Below, piece by piece: positions 17,709 through 26,951 of a stretch of DNA of 33,606 nt. Source of the DNA: Candidatus Rokuibacteriota bacterium (GTDB lineage: Bacteria; Methylomirabilota; Methylomirabilia; Rokubacteriales; CSP1-6). The translations under genes and the position numbers were made by a program. Location: NCBI GenBank assembly GCA_003220475.1, contig QHSO01000071.1, positions 1 to 33,606 on the forward strand, in the 5' to 3' direction. The notes under the pieces are model-generated. The model had not been told where the DNA came from. It did not search any database and saw only the letters and a list, made by a program, of their open reading frames with translations. Each line of letters starts with the position of its first letter. Position 1 is the first letter of the stretch.

Positions 17709-20021
17709 CTACCGCGTTGCGGCGCGCAACGCCTCCCACACGCGCCCGGGCAGCAGCGGTACGCGGGTGATCTCGACACCGCGCTCGGCCAGCGCATCCT
17801 CGACGGCGTTGGCGACGGCGGCGCTCGGCGAAATGATGCCGCTCTCACCCACGCCCTTGACGCCGAGCTCGTTGATCATCGACGGGTGATCGAGCGCCTC
17901 GACGGTCAGCGACGGCACGTCGCCGGCGAGCGGCAGGCCGTAGTCCATCAGCGTTCCGGTGAGCAGCTGGCCGCTCGCGTCGTGCACCATCTCCTCGCGC
18001 AGGGCCGTGCCGAGCCCCTGCGCGATGCCACCGTGCAGCTGTCCTTCCACCACCGTCGGATTGATCGGTCGGCCGCAGTCGTGCACCGCCGCATAGCGTC
18101 GTAGCTGCACCGCGCCGGTCTCCGTGTCGATTTCGACGGCGCAGGCGTGGGCGCCGAACGCCCACGTCACCGTCTCGGGATGAAAGAACAGGCACGCGTG
18201 CAGGCCGGGCGCGCCCTCCGCCGCGAGCGCGCGGCTGCGCGGCGCGCGGCCGGCGAGGGTGCCGAGCGCCACGCCGCGATCCGGCGAGCCCGCGACGTGC
18301 GCGCGGCCCTCGGCCAGCACGACGTCCGCCGGGGCGCACTCGAGCAGCTCGCCGGCCACGACGCGCGCGCGCCGCGCCACCTCGCGCGCCGAGCGCGCGA
18401 CCGCCGGGCCCGCATTCGCCGCCACGCGGCTGGCGATCGTCCCGTGACCGAACGGGATCAGCGCGGTATCACCGCCCACGACCAGGATGCGCTCCAGCGC
18501 CACGCCCAGCTCGCTCGCGCAGATCTGCGCCAGCGTCGTCTCGTGCGCCTGACCCTGCGACGACACGCCGACGGCGACGACCACGCTGCCGTCGGGATCG
18601 ACGCGGACGTCGGCGCCCTCGAACGGACCGATGCCGGTGCCCTCGAGATATGCCGACAGCCCGACGCCGACCGGCCGCGTCGTGCCGCGCCGGCGGTCGC
18701 GCTCGGCGCACCAGCGCTCGTAGTCCAGCAAGACGAGTGCCCGATCGAACGCGGCCACGTAGTCCGCCGGATCGTAGGTGATCGCGACGCCGTCGCGATA
18801 CGCATGACCGGGCTTATACGGCATCATTTCTTTTCGGATCAGATTGTGACGCCGCAGCTCCGCGGGGTCCATGCCCAGGCGGCGCGCCGCGCGGTCGAGC
18901 AGGCGATCCAGGACGAACGCGGCCTCTGGCCGACCCGCGCCGCGGTATGCGCCCATGAACGTCTTGTGCGTGACGACGTTGACGCACTCGCCGGCGAAGT
19001 GCGGCACCCGGTAGGGGCCCGCGAGATGGTTGATCGTGTTGAGCCCGATCACGTCGCCGAGCGTCGGATACGCGCCGTGATCACGCGTGAAGCGTGTCTC
19101 GATTGCGGTGAGCGTCCCGTCACGCCCCACGCCGAGCCGGGCGTGGTGGCGCTGATCGCGATCGGGCGCGGCCGTGAGGAAGTGTTCGCGGCGTGTCTCG
19201 ATCCACTTCACCGGGCGGCCGAGCCGCCGCGCGACGGCGGCGATGATGACTTCTTCCGCATAGGCGTGCCCCTTGATGCCGAAGCCACCGCCGACATCCG
19301 GCGCCAGCACGCGAACGCGCGACTCGGCGAGGCCCAGCGCGCGCGCGACGGCACCGCGAACGGCGTAGGGCACCTGCGTCGAGGACCACACGGTGAACAG
19401 GCCATCGGATGTCGACGGATGCGCGACGACGCCGCGCGGCTCGATCGGGACGCCGGCGACCCGCGGAAAATCGAGCACCGCTTCGACGACCACATCCGCC
19501 TCCGCGAGCCCGCGTGCGACGTCGCCGACGCCGCTCTTCGCGACGCCCGCGATGTTGTCGGGCCAGTCGTCGAAGACGCGCGGCGCGGCCGGCGACCTCG
19601 CCGCGTCGATGCTGGCCGCGGCGGCCAGGGGCTCCCAGGTGACGCGGACCGCCTCGGCGCCGTCGGTCGCGTGGTACGCATCATCGGCGACCACGACGGC
19701 AACCGCCTCGCCGACGTGACGCGCCACCGTGTCCGCGAGCGCCTGGTGATGGTACGCGCGCATCGTCGCCGATGGCACCAGCGCCGGGACGCCGGCCGCG
19801 CACGCCGGCAGGTCACGCGCGCTCAGCACCGCGACCACGCCGGGCAAACGCAGCGCGGCCCGCGCGTCGATCGCGCGGATGCGCGCGTGTGCGTGCGGGC
19901 TGCGCACGATCGCCGCGTGCAGCAACCCCTCGACGCGAAGATCGTCCACGTAGCGCCCGCGCCCGGTGAGCAGGCGGCGATCGTCTTTGCGCAGCACACG
20001 TGCGCCGATGGAGGTCATCAC
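17709..20021 (-). CDS. Xanthine dehydrogenase-family molybdopterin-binding subunit (CoxL-like, form II)
   Basis: LTGRGRYVDDL, DVGGGFGIKG, GAYRGAGRPEAA (form-II active-site loop), VKGVGESG. Confidence 0.92.
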   Translation of the reverse strand: MMTSIGARVLRKDDRRLLTGRGRYVDDLRVEGLLHAAIVRSPHAHARIRAIDARAALRLPGVVAVLSARDLPACAAGVPALVPSATMRAYHHQALADTVARHVGEAVAVVVADDAYHATDGAEAVRVTWEPLAAAASIDAARSPAAPRVFDDWPDNIAGVAKSGVGDVARGLAEADVVVEAVLDFPRVAGVPIEPRGVVAHPSTSDGLFTVWSSTQVPYAVRGAVARALGLAESRVRVLAPDVGGGFGIKGHAYAEEVIIAAVARRLGRPVKWIETRREHFLTAAPDRDQRHHARLGVGRDGTLTAIETRFTRDHGAYPTLGDVIGLNTINHLAGPYRVPHFAGECVNVVTHKTFMGAYRGAGRPEAAFVLDRLLDRAARRLGMDPAELRRHNLIRKEMMPYKPGHAYRDGVAITYDPADYVAAFDRALVLLDYERWCAERDRRRGTTRPVGVGLSAYLEGTGIGPFEGADVRVDPDGSVVVAVGVSSQGQAHETTLAQICASELGVALERILVVGGDTALIPFGHGTIASRVAANAGPAVARSAREVARRARVVAGELLECAPADVVLAEGRAHVAGSPDRGVALGTLAGRAPRSRALAAEGAPGLHACLFFHPETVTWAFGAHACAVEIDTETGAVQLRRYAAVHDCGRPINPTVVEGQLHGGIAQGLGTALREEMVHDASGQLLTGTLMDYGLPLAGDVPSLTVEALDHPSMINELGVKGVGESGIISPSAAVANAVEDALAERGVEITRVPLLPGRVWEALRAATR

Positions 20022-20074
20022 GAGCGTGTGGCAGTATAAGGCCTCGTTTCGACGGTCAGAGAGGAGGCGCGCGC

Positions 20075-20998
20075 ATGGGCTACACGCCGGTGGTGGGCTG
20101 GGGGAAGCTGTCCGATGGCTGGAGCTTCGTCGAGGCGACGGCGGTCGCCGTGGACGCCGACGACAATGTGTGGGTCTTCAATCGCGGCGCGCATCCGGTG
20201 ATCGTCTTCGACAAGCAGGGTGTGTTCAAGCGCTCGTGGGGCGAAGGCGTCATCCGCCGCGCGCATGGGATCACCATCGGCCCCGACGGCACGATCTGGC
20301 TCACCGACGACCTGCACCACACCGTTCGACAGTTCACGCCGGAGGGCAAGCTACTTCTGACCCTCGGCGATCCCGACACGGCGTCGACGGCCCACGGCGG
20401 CAAGCCCTTCAACCGGCCGACCCACGTGGCGATCTCGCCGCGCACCGGCGATCTCTACGTCTCCGACGGCTACGGCAATTCGCGCGTGCACAAGTACGAT
20501 CCGAGGGGACGACTGCTCAAGTCGTGGGGCGAACCGGGCACCGACCCGGGATGCTTCAACATCCCGCACAACATCGCGACCGACGCCGGCGGGCGCGTGT
20601 ACGTCGCGGATCGCGAAAACTCGCGCGTGCAGATCTTCGACGAGAACGGCACCTATCTCGGTCAGTTCAACAACCTGCACCGTCCGTGCGGACTCGCGGC
20701 GTCGGCGCGGCTGGGCGACCTCTTCTTCGTCGGCGAGCTCCCCTCCCACCTCGCGGTGAACCAGGCGGTGCCGAACATCGGTGCGCGGGTGAGCGTGCTG
20801 ACGATCAAGGGGGATCTCGTCGAGCGGATCGGCGGCCCGTTCCCCGGCGAGAAGCCGGGCGAGTTCGTGGCGCCACACGCGTGCGCGGTGGACTCGCGCG
20901 GCGATCTGTACGTGGCCGAGGTGGCGTGGACGGCGGTCGGCAGCAAGGAAAACCCGCCGCGCGAGATCCGGTCGCTGCAGAAGTTCACGCGGACATGA
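20075..20998 (+). CDS. NHL-repeat beta-propeller protein (peptidyl-alpha-hydroxyglycine alpha-amidating lyase-like)
   Basis: Repeated PHNIATDAGGRVYVADRENSRVQIFDENG blades; GAGGAGG SD. Confidence 0.83.
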   Translation: MGYTPVVGWGKLSDGWSFVEATAVAVDADDNVWVFNRGAHPVIVFDKQGVFKRSWGEGVIRRAHGITIGPDGTIWLTDDLHHTVRQFTPEGKLLLTLGDPDTASTAHGGKPFNRPTHVAISPRTGDLYVSDGYGNSRVHKYDPRGRLLKSWGEPGTDPGCFNIPHNIATDAGGRVYVADRENSRVQIFDENGTYLGQFNNLHRPCGLAASARLGDLFFVGELPSHLAVNQAVPNIGARVSVLTIKGDLVERIGGPFPGEKPGEFVAPHACAVDSRGDLYVAEVAWTAVGSKENPPREIRSLQKFTRT

Positions 20999-21297
20999 CC
21001 GCGGGCGCGACGCTGGACGACGCCGGGCTCGCGGCTGCGCTCGCGCGGCTCCCGGGCTGGCGGCGCGCCGGGCGGGCCATCGACAAGGTCTATCGCTTCG
21101 CCGATTTCCGCGCGGCGCTGGCCTTCGTCAACCGCGTCGGCGCGCTCGCCGAGCGCCAGCAGCACCATCCCGACATCGCGATCCACTACTCGGAGGTAAC
21201 GCTGTCGCTCTGGAGCCACGACGCGGGCGGCGTCACCGCGCGCGACGTGAAGCTGGCGGAGGCGATCGACGCCTACTGCCAGCCGATGACATCGTAG
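20995..21297 (+). CDS. phhB: Pterin-4a-carbinolamine dehydratase
   Basis: HHPDIAIHYSEVTLSLWSHDAGGVTARD; ATGA overlap with NHL gene. Confidence 0.9.
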   Translation: MTAGATLDDAGLAAALARLPGWRRAGRAIDKVYRFADFRAALAFVNRVGALAERQQHHPDIAIHYSEVTLSLWSHDAGGVTARDVKLAEAIDAYCQPMTS

Positions 21298-21404
21298 CCG
21301 CGCTCGCGCAGACAGCGATTGACGGAATGCATCGAGGCGTCCCGCGCAAATAGACGGCGCCAGTCGCCGCGATGATGTCGTCCTCGATGGTACACTGCCG
21401 CGCC

Positions 21405-21905
21405 GTGAGCACCGAACTTCCCGTCGCGTTCCGAGACTTTTTCGCCGGCCTCGTCGAGCAACGCCGTTCTCCCGGCCCTGCCGACGCGTTCGATCGGTGC
21501 TTTGGCTGCGGTCCCGCGCACCCGTCGGGATTGCGCGTGCGTGTGTTCGAGGCCGATGACGGTGTGGTGTCGCCCATCGTGGTGCCGCGGGTGTACGAGG
21601 GACCACCGGACGCGGCGCACGGCGGCATCGTCGCCGCCTATCTCGACGAGATCCTCGGCGGCGCCGTCGTGCGCGCCACGGGCAAGATCGTGGTGACGGG
21701 CGAGCTCACGGTGCGGTACGTGCGGCCGACGCCCACCGAAACGCCGCTGCTCGGGCGCGGTCGCGTCGTCGGCGACCACGGCCGCTACGTCGACGTCGAG
21801 GGAAGCCTGGAGGAATTCGGCGCCGCGCGGGTCGTGGCGACCGCGCGCGGGCGCTTTTTTCCGTACGCGACGTCGGGAATTACGCGCGGGTCAGGAGCGT
21901 CGTGA
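21405..21905 (+). CDS. PaaI-like hotdog-fold thioesterase
   Basis: CFGCGPAHPSGLRVRVF, DAAHGGIVAAYLDEILGGAV; GTG start. Confidence 0.82.
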   Translation: MSTELPVAFRDFFAGLVEQRRSPGPADAFDRCFGCGPAHPSGLRVRVFEADDGVVSPIVVPRVYEGPPDAAHGGIVAAYLDEILGGAVVRATGKIVVTGELTVRYVRPTPTETPLLGRGRVVGDHGRYVDVEGSLEEFGAARVVATARGRFFPYATSGITRGSGAS

Positions 21906-22551
21906 GCGTCGGCGACGGCTTCGGCGTCTCACGGAACCGGCAGCGCAGCTCGGGCCGCTCGAGAATCTCCACGTAGGTGCCCATCACCATCCGGTAATAG
22001 TGCGGGTGCCGCCCGGCCGGGCCACCGTTGTACTCCGTGAGCGCGTCCTTCACGTTCGACTTGCGCGTCATGATGTCGCGCAGATACGCCATCGCGAATT
22101 TCGTGCTGACGACGGGATCGGCGAGATCACCGAGGTCGCGCGCGGTCTTCGCCTCGCGCAGCTGCTTGATCGTGGGTCGTTTGAACGGTCCGACGACGGG
22201 CTCCATGATCGCGGCCGTGCTCGGCAGCATCTGAAAGAGACCGATCTCTCCCGCCGCGCCTACGGCATCGTGACGAAACTCGGATTCGACTTCGGCTTGA
22301 GCGAGCGCGAGACAGTGATCCAAATTCGACTTCTGCGCCTCGGCCACCAGCGCCTCGGGGAAACGTTGGAAGGCGCGGATCGGTGCTTGCGGATTCTTCT
22401 GGGCGATGTAGTCCAGGATCGAGCGGTTCAGGCGGCCGGCGTCCGCTTCGCCGGCGACTGCGATCACGTGGCGGGTAAGGACCAGGCCACCGACAGCGAC
22501 CGCGAGGCTCATCATCAGGATCGCGAGCGCTTTGCTGTGACGGCTCAACAT
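21880..22551 (-). CDS. SLT-domain lytic transglycosylase
   Basis: ALAQAEVESEFRHDAVGAAGEIGLFQMLPSTA, YNGGP; N-terminal TM/signal. Confidence 0.85.
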   Translation of the reverse strand: MLSRHSKALAILMMSLAVAVGGLVLTRHVIAVAGEADAGRLNRSILDYIAQKNPQAPIRAFQRFPEALVAEAQKSNLDHCLALAQAEVESEFRHDAVGAAGEIGLFQMLPSTAAIMEPVVGPFKRPTIKQLREAKTARDLGDLADPVVSTKFAMAYLRDIMTRKSNVKDALTEYNGGPAGRHPHYYRMVMGTYVEILERPELRCRFRETPKPSPTLTTLLTRA

Positions 22552-22785
22552 GCCATTCCTCCTTCGGTGCTCGTGCAGCTTTGACTGTGCTGAAGAAATC
22601 CGAATGACAGAATGGATGAGTTCGAAGCGACGAGAGGCTAGCATCTCGTAATGCGCTACGCAACCCCTCGTCGGGGGTGAAGCAAAGTTCTACCACAGGC
22701 GGTGTCAAATGGCTGACGCGCAAATTGGCGAAATTTGAAAAAACCGGCGCTTACACGTGTAGCGGAACGGCACGGCGCCAGCCGC

Positions 22786-22801
22786 TGGCAGTGGCCTTGC
22801 A
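22786..22801 (+). promoter_or_regulatory. Sigma-54-like promoter upstream of csbD-like gene
   Basis: TGGCAGTGGCCTTGCA: GG and GC elements 12 nt apart, followed by a T run. Confidence 0.5.
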
Positions 22802-22813
22802 CAATTTTTTTTT

Positions 22814-22845
22814 GGATCGCGGCGGTTTTTCGCGCGACGCGATCC
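22814..22845 (+). promoter_or_regulatory. 5'-UTR stem-loop before csbD-like gene
   Basis: GGATCGCG (22814-22821) pairs with CGCGATCC (22838-22845). Confidence 0.45.
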
Positions 22846-22861
22846 GGAACGGAGGGCGCGC

Positions 22862-23065
22862 ATGAATCGCGACGAGATTCGTGGCAAGGCCGAAAAAGCG
22901 AAGGGCTACATCAAGGAAGAGACGGGCGAAGCCATCGACGATCCCGAGCTCGAGGCCGAGGGCCGCAGCGAGCGCGCCGCCGGCAAGCTCCGCGAGGGCT
23001 TCGGCAAGGCGAAGCGGAAGGTTGGTGAGGCCGTCGACGACATCGTCGACGACATCGAGGAATAG
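22862..23065 (+). CDS. CsbD-family stress protein
   Basis: MNRDEIRGKAEKAKGYIKEETGEAIDDPELEAEGRSERAAGKLREGFGKAKRKVGEAVDD; SD GGAGGG. Confidence 0.9.
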   Translation: MNRDEIRGKAEKAKGYIKEETGEAIDDPELEAEGRSERAAGKLREGFGKAKRKVGEAVDDIVDDIEE

Positions 23066-23076
23066 CTCACGCGCAT

Positions 23077-23102
23077 GGGCCGGCGGCGCCCGCCGCCGGC
23101 CC
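23077..23102 (+). terminator. GC-rich terminator-like hairpin after csbD-like gene
   Basis: GGGCCGGCGGCG-cc-CGCCGCCGGCCC, 12-nt perfect arms. Confidence 0.6.
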
Positions 23103-23160
23103 CTTCATCGTTCCCCGCGACCGCGGCGGTTCCGTGGCAAGTGCTACCATCGTCGCCGCA

Positions 23161-24964
23161 ATGCGCTTGGTCGTCTTCCGCTCGGTGCTCGCGCTCAAGA
23201 TCGGCCTTCTGATCGTCGGCGTGCTCATCATCGGCTTCGGCGTGTCGACGATCCTCACCATTCAGCGAGAGGCCGATCTCCTCGTCGAGCAGAACAAGGT
23301 CGCGGCGCGGCGGCTGACCGCGACGCTGGTCGCGTCGATCGAGGGCGCGATGCTGCAGGAGCGGCCCGACGTGACGCGCACGGTGATCCAGGAGCTGCGC
23401 CAGAATTCGCCGGTCGACGCCGTCGACATCTATCGCCGCACCGGCATGGAGGCCTTCACGGATCTGACGACGGCGATGGAGGTCGACAAGAATGCCGGGC
23501 TCGCCCCCGAGGTCATGAGCAACATCAAGAAAATGGCGCAGCCGCCCGGCAAGAAGATCAACGACCCGCTGTTCGCGCGCGCCGTCGAGACGGTGGCCAT
23601 CCAGGAAGCGCTGGAGACGCGCGGTGGCACACGGTACTTCACGCTGCTCACCCCGATCCAGAACAAGGAGCGATGCCAGGGCTGTCACGGCAGCGACCAT
23701 CAGGTGCGCGCCGTCGTGCGCGTGGCCACCTCGATGGAGCCGGTGTTCGCGGAAGTGGCGCGTCATCGTAATCGGCAGCTCGCCATCGGCCTTCTCACGA
23801 TCGTCGCCGCGGGCGCCGTCCTCACGGTGACCATGCAGCGGATCGTGCTGCGACCCGTCGCGCAGCTCGCGATGGCCGCGCGCCGTGTGGGCGAGGGCGA
23901 CTTCAGCGCGCGAGCGCCGGCAACGGCGCGCGATGAGCTCGGTCAGCTCGGGACGGCCTTCAACGACATGACCGAGCGCCTCGCACAAGCGTATACGCAG
24001 CTGGAGTCGAAGAACACCGAGCTCGCCACCGCGCTGCAGAATCTCCAGGAGTCGCGCCAACGACTGGAGCTGCTCGAGCAGCTCAAGGGCGAGCTCTCGA
24101 AGTTCGTGCCCGAGTCGGTCAAGCGTCTGCTCGAGCGCAACCCCAATGCGACGGAGCTGGAAAAGAAGAGCGTCGAGGTATCCGTCCTGTTCCTGGACAT
24201 CGCCGGCTATACCAAGCTGTCCGAGCAGCTCGAGCCCAAGCGGCTGAACCAGCTCGTGCAGACGTACTTCTCGTCCTTCCTCGAGATCATCCAGACGCAC
24301 CACGGCGACATCAGCGAGACCGCCGGGGACGGCCTCATGGTCATCTTCCAGTCCGAGCGCGCGACCGCCGACCACGCGCTGAGCGCCACGCGGGCGGCGT
24401 TCGCCATCCGGCAGCGCACGGCGGCGCTCAACGAGGAGTACGGCGGGATCTTTCCGCCCGTGTCGCTGCACATGGGCATCAACACGGGGGAGGCCCTCGT
24501 GGGCGCCACGAAGCTCGGCGGCGCCGGCGGCCAGCGCTGGACGTTCACCGCGACCGGCTCGACGACCAACGTGGCCGCGCGCTTCGCGGCGTTCGCGCAG
24601 GGCGGTGACATCGTCGTCGGTCCCGCCACGGCCGAGCGGATCCGGCAGCACTTCGTTCTCGAGAGTCTGGGGCCGCAGACCTTCAAGAACGTCTCGCAGC
24701 CGATCAACGTCTACCGCGTCATCCCGCCCGGCGTGCTTCTGCGAGCAATGCGGCGTCGCGCTGGAGGCGCGATGCGCTGCGTGCGGGGGGGCTCTGCGAC
24801 CGGCCGCGCGCTTTTGCGGCGCGTGTGGCGCCGCCGTCGGCGGCACCGACGCCGCGCCGGTGCCGCCCGGCCCCGCGCCCGAGGCCGCGCTGCGCCAGAC
24901 GTTCCTCGCCTGGCCGCGCGTGCAGGCGGCGCTGGAAGAGGCGGAGCGGTTGCGATCGGCGTGA
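23161..24964 (+). CDS. Haem-c (DUF3365/Tll0287-like) sensor - HAMP - class III nucleotide cyclase; C-terminal double zinc ribbon in a shifted frame (frame break ~24730-24735)
   Basis: TM, ERCQGCHGSDHQVRAVV, HAMP RPVAQLAMAARRVGEGDFSARA, VSVLFLDIAGYTKLSEQL...ETAGDGLMVIFQ...GINTGEALVG; other frame CFCEQCGVALEARCAACGGALRPAARFCGACGAAV to TGA at 24962-24964. Confidence 0.8.
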
Positions 24965-25908
24965 GCCGCCCGCGCGTGCGCGTCGGGATCTCGTCGTGGG
25001 CGGATCCCGCGCTGATCGAGTCGCGCGCGTTCTATCCTCGCAAATCGATGTCGGCCGACGCACGGCTGCGCTTCTACGCGTCCGTGTTCGACGTCGTCGA
25101 GGTGAACTCGTCGTATTACGCGATCCCGGACGTGCTCAACGTCCGCCGCTGGGCCGAGCGGACGCCACCCGGCTTCGTCTTCCACGTCAAGGCGTGGGCG
25201 CTGATGACGGGACATCACCCGCGTCCCCAGTCGCTGCCCGCCGACGTCGCCCGGCTGATCTCGCCGCGCGCGCGACGGACACACCGCGGCGAGATCGAGG
25301 CCGGCGAATTCCCGCCGGAGGCGCTCGACGAGGCGTTCCGACTCTTCCGCGCGGCGCTGGCCCCTCTGGCCGAGGCGGGCAAGCTCGGTTACGTCCTCTT
25401 CCAGCTCGCGCCGTGGGTCCGCTACGACGACGCGCGGCTCGAGTACCTCGCGTCGCTGCCCGCGCGGTTGCCCGGCTGGACGGTGGCCGTCGAGTTCCGC
25501 CACCGCTCGTGGCTGCCCGATCACACGCACGAGGCGCTGAGCACGCTGCGCCGCGCCGGCGCCTGCTGCGTCGTCGTCGACGCGCCGGTGGTCGCCGGCG
25601 CGGTCCCTCGCATGGCCGTCGTGACCGCGCCCGTCGCCGTCTTCCGCCTGCACGGCCGCAACGCCGAGGGGTGGATGCGACAGCTGCGCGGCGAAGAACC
25701 CGCCGTCCGCGAGAAGTACGACTACCTCTATAGCGAGGCGGAGCTGCACGAGCTGATGCCCGAGCTCGACGAGGCCGCCGACGAGGCCGAGCAGGTCTAC
25801 GTCTCGTTCAACAACAACAATCGCGACTATCCGGTGCGTAACGCGCTGATGCTGAAGCGGCTGCTCGGACAACCGCACGAATCCTTGCCAGGCGACCTCT
25901 TCGCTTGA
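24961..25908 (+). CDS. DUF72 family protein
   Basis: VRVGISSWADPALIE..FYPRKS, FDVVEVNSSYYAIPD, RTPPGFVFHVKAWALMTGH, VEFRHRSW, YVSFNNNNRDYPVRNA; GTGA overlap. Confidence 0.88.
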   Translation: MSRPRVRVGISSWADPALIESRAFYPRKSMSADARLRFYASVFDVVEVNSSYYAIPDVLNVRRWAERTPPGFVFHVKAWALMTGHHPRPQSLPADVARLISPRARRTHRGEIEAGEFPPEALDEAFRLFRAALAPLAEAGKLGYVLFQLAPWVRYDDARLEYLASLPARLPGWTVAVEFRHRSWLPDHTHEALSTLRRAGACCVVVDAPVVAGAVPRMAVVTAPVAVFRLHGRNAEGWMRQLRGEEPAVREKYDYLYSEAELHELMPELDEAADEAEQVYVSFNNNNRDYPVRNALMLKRLLGQPHESLPGDLFA

Positions 25909-25921
25909 GATAGTGAATTCA

Positions 25922-26947
25922 ATGGCCACGACCGCGCCGCCGATCCCGCGCGTCGAGCTCGCCTATGCGCCGACGCCGCTGCTCAAGCTCGAGCGACTCT
26001 CCGCCGAGCTCGGCGTCGAGCTCTGGGTGAAGCGAGACGACCTCACGGGGCTGCTGGAGACGGGCAACAAGATCCGCAAGCTCGAATTCCTCATCGGCGA
26101 AGCGCTCGCGCAGAATGCGAACACGCTGATCACGTGCGGCACGCTGCAGTCGAACTGCTGCCGCTGCGTGGCGGCGGTGTGCGCGCGGCTGGGCCTGCGC
26201 GCGGTGCTCGCGCTCAAGGGCGGCCGCCCGGCCGAGTACGACGGCAACCTGCTTCTCGATCGTCTGCTCGGCGCCGACATCAAGTACTGCACCGACGCCG
26301 AGTGGGAGAAGATCGACGAGACGATGCAGGATCTCGCGGCGCGAGAGCGCGCGGCCGGCCGCGTGCCTTACGTCATCCCCGAGAGCGGCGCCACCGTCGT
26401 GGGCGCGCTCGGGTACCTCGCGTGCGGGCAGGAGCTCGCACAGCAGGTCCGCCACGGGGCGCCCGAGTTCGACACCATCGCCATCACCAACTTCAGCGGC
26501 GGCAGCCAGGCCGGCCTCCTCATGGCCAAGCAGCTGACCAACCTTCGCGCCGACATCGTCGGCATTCCCATCGCGTGGGAAGCCGCACGCGTGCGTGCCT
26601 ATGTCGGCGAGGTGATCGATCGCGCCCGCAGCCGCTACGGGTTCGCCGTTCGGCCGCCCGCCGAGGTGCGGCTGCTCGATGGCTATCAGGGGGCCGGCCG
26701 GGCGGCCGTTCGGCGCGACGAGCTCGACACCATGCTCAAGCTCGCGCGGCTCGAGGGCATCGTGCTCGATCCCGTGTACACGGCCAAGGCGTTCTCGGGA
26801 CTGCTCGATACGATTCGACGCGACCCGCGCGCGCTCGGGCATCGCGTGTGCTTCGTGCACACCGGCGGCGTGTTCAGCGTGTTTCCGTATCGCGCGGCGC
26901 TCGGCCGGCTCGTCGATGGGGATGGAGACGGTCTGGTAGAATTCTAG
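25922..26947 (+). CDS. PLP-dependent D-cysteine desulfhydrase / ACC deaminase-family protein
   Basis: VELWVKRDDLTGLLETGNKIRKLEFLIGEAL, CGTLQSNCCRCVA, SGGSQAG, FVHTGGVFSVFPY. Confidence 0.87.
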   Translation: MATTAPPIPRVELAYAPTPLLKLERLSAELGVELWVKRDDLTGLLETGNKIRKLEFLIGEALAQNANTLITCGTLQSNCCRCVAAVCARLGLRAVLALKGGRPAEYDGNLLLDRLLGADIKYCTDAEWEKIDETMQDLAARERAAGRVPYVIPESGATVVGALGYLACGQELAQQVRHGAPEFDTIAITNFSGGSQAGLLMAKQLTNLRADIVGIPIAWEAARVRAYVGEVIDRARSRYGFAVRPPAEVRLLDGYQGAGRAAVRRDELDTMLKLARLEGIVLDPVYTAKAFSGLLDTIRRDPRALGHRVCFVHTGGVFSVFPYRAALGRLVDGDGDGLVEF

Positions 26948-26951
26948 CCCC

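Noticed and set aside
18147-20039. 630-aa plus-strand ORF over coxL
   Set aside because: Antisense shadow with no domain signature.
23134-25908. Provided 924-aa ORF suggesting a cyclase-DUF72 fusion
   Set aside because: The linking ~75 residues are Arg-rich out-of-frame translation. DUF72 has its own GTG (24961) overlapping the stop of the zinc-ribbon frame.
22906-25929. 1007-aa minus-strand ORF
   Set aside because: Antisense shadow of csbD, cyclase and DUF72; composition typical of high-GC reverse frames and no recognisable domain.
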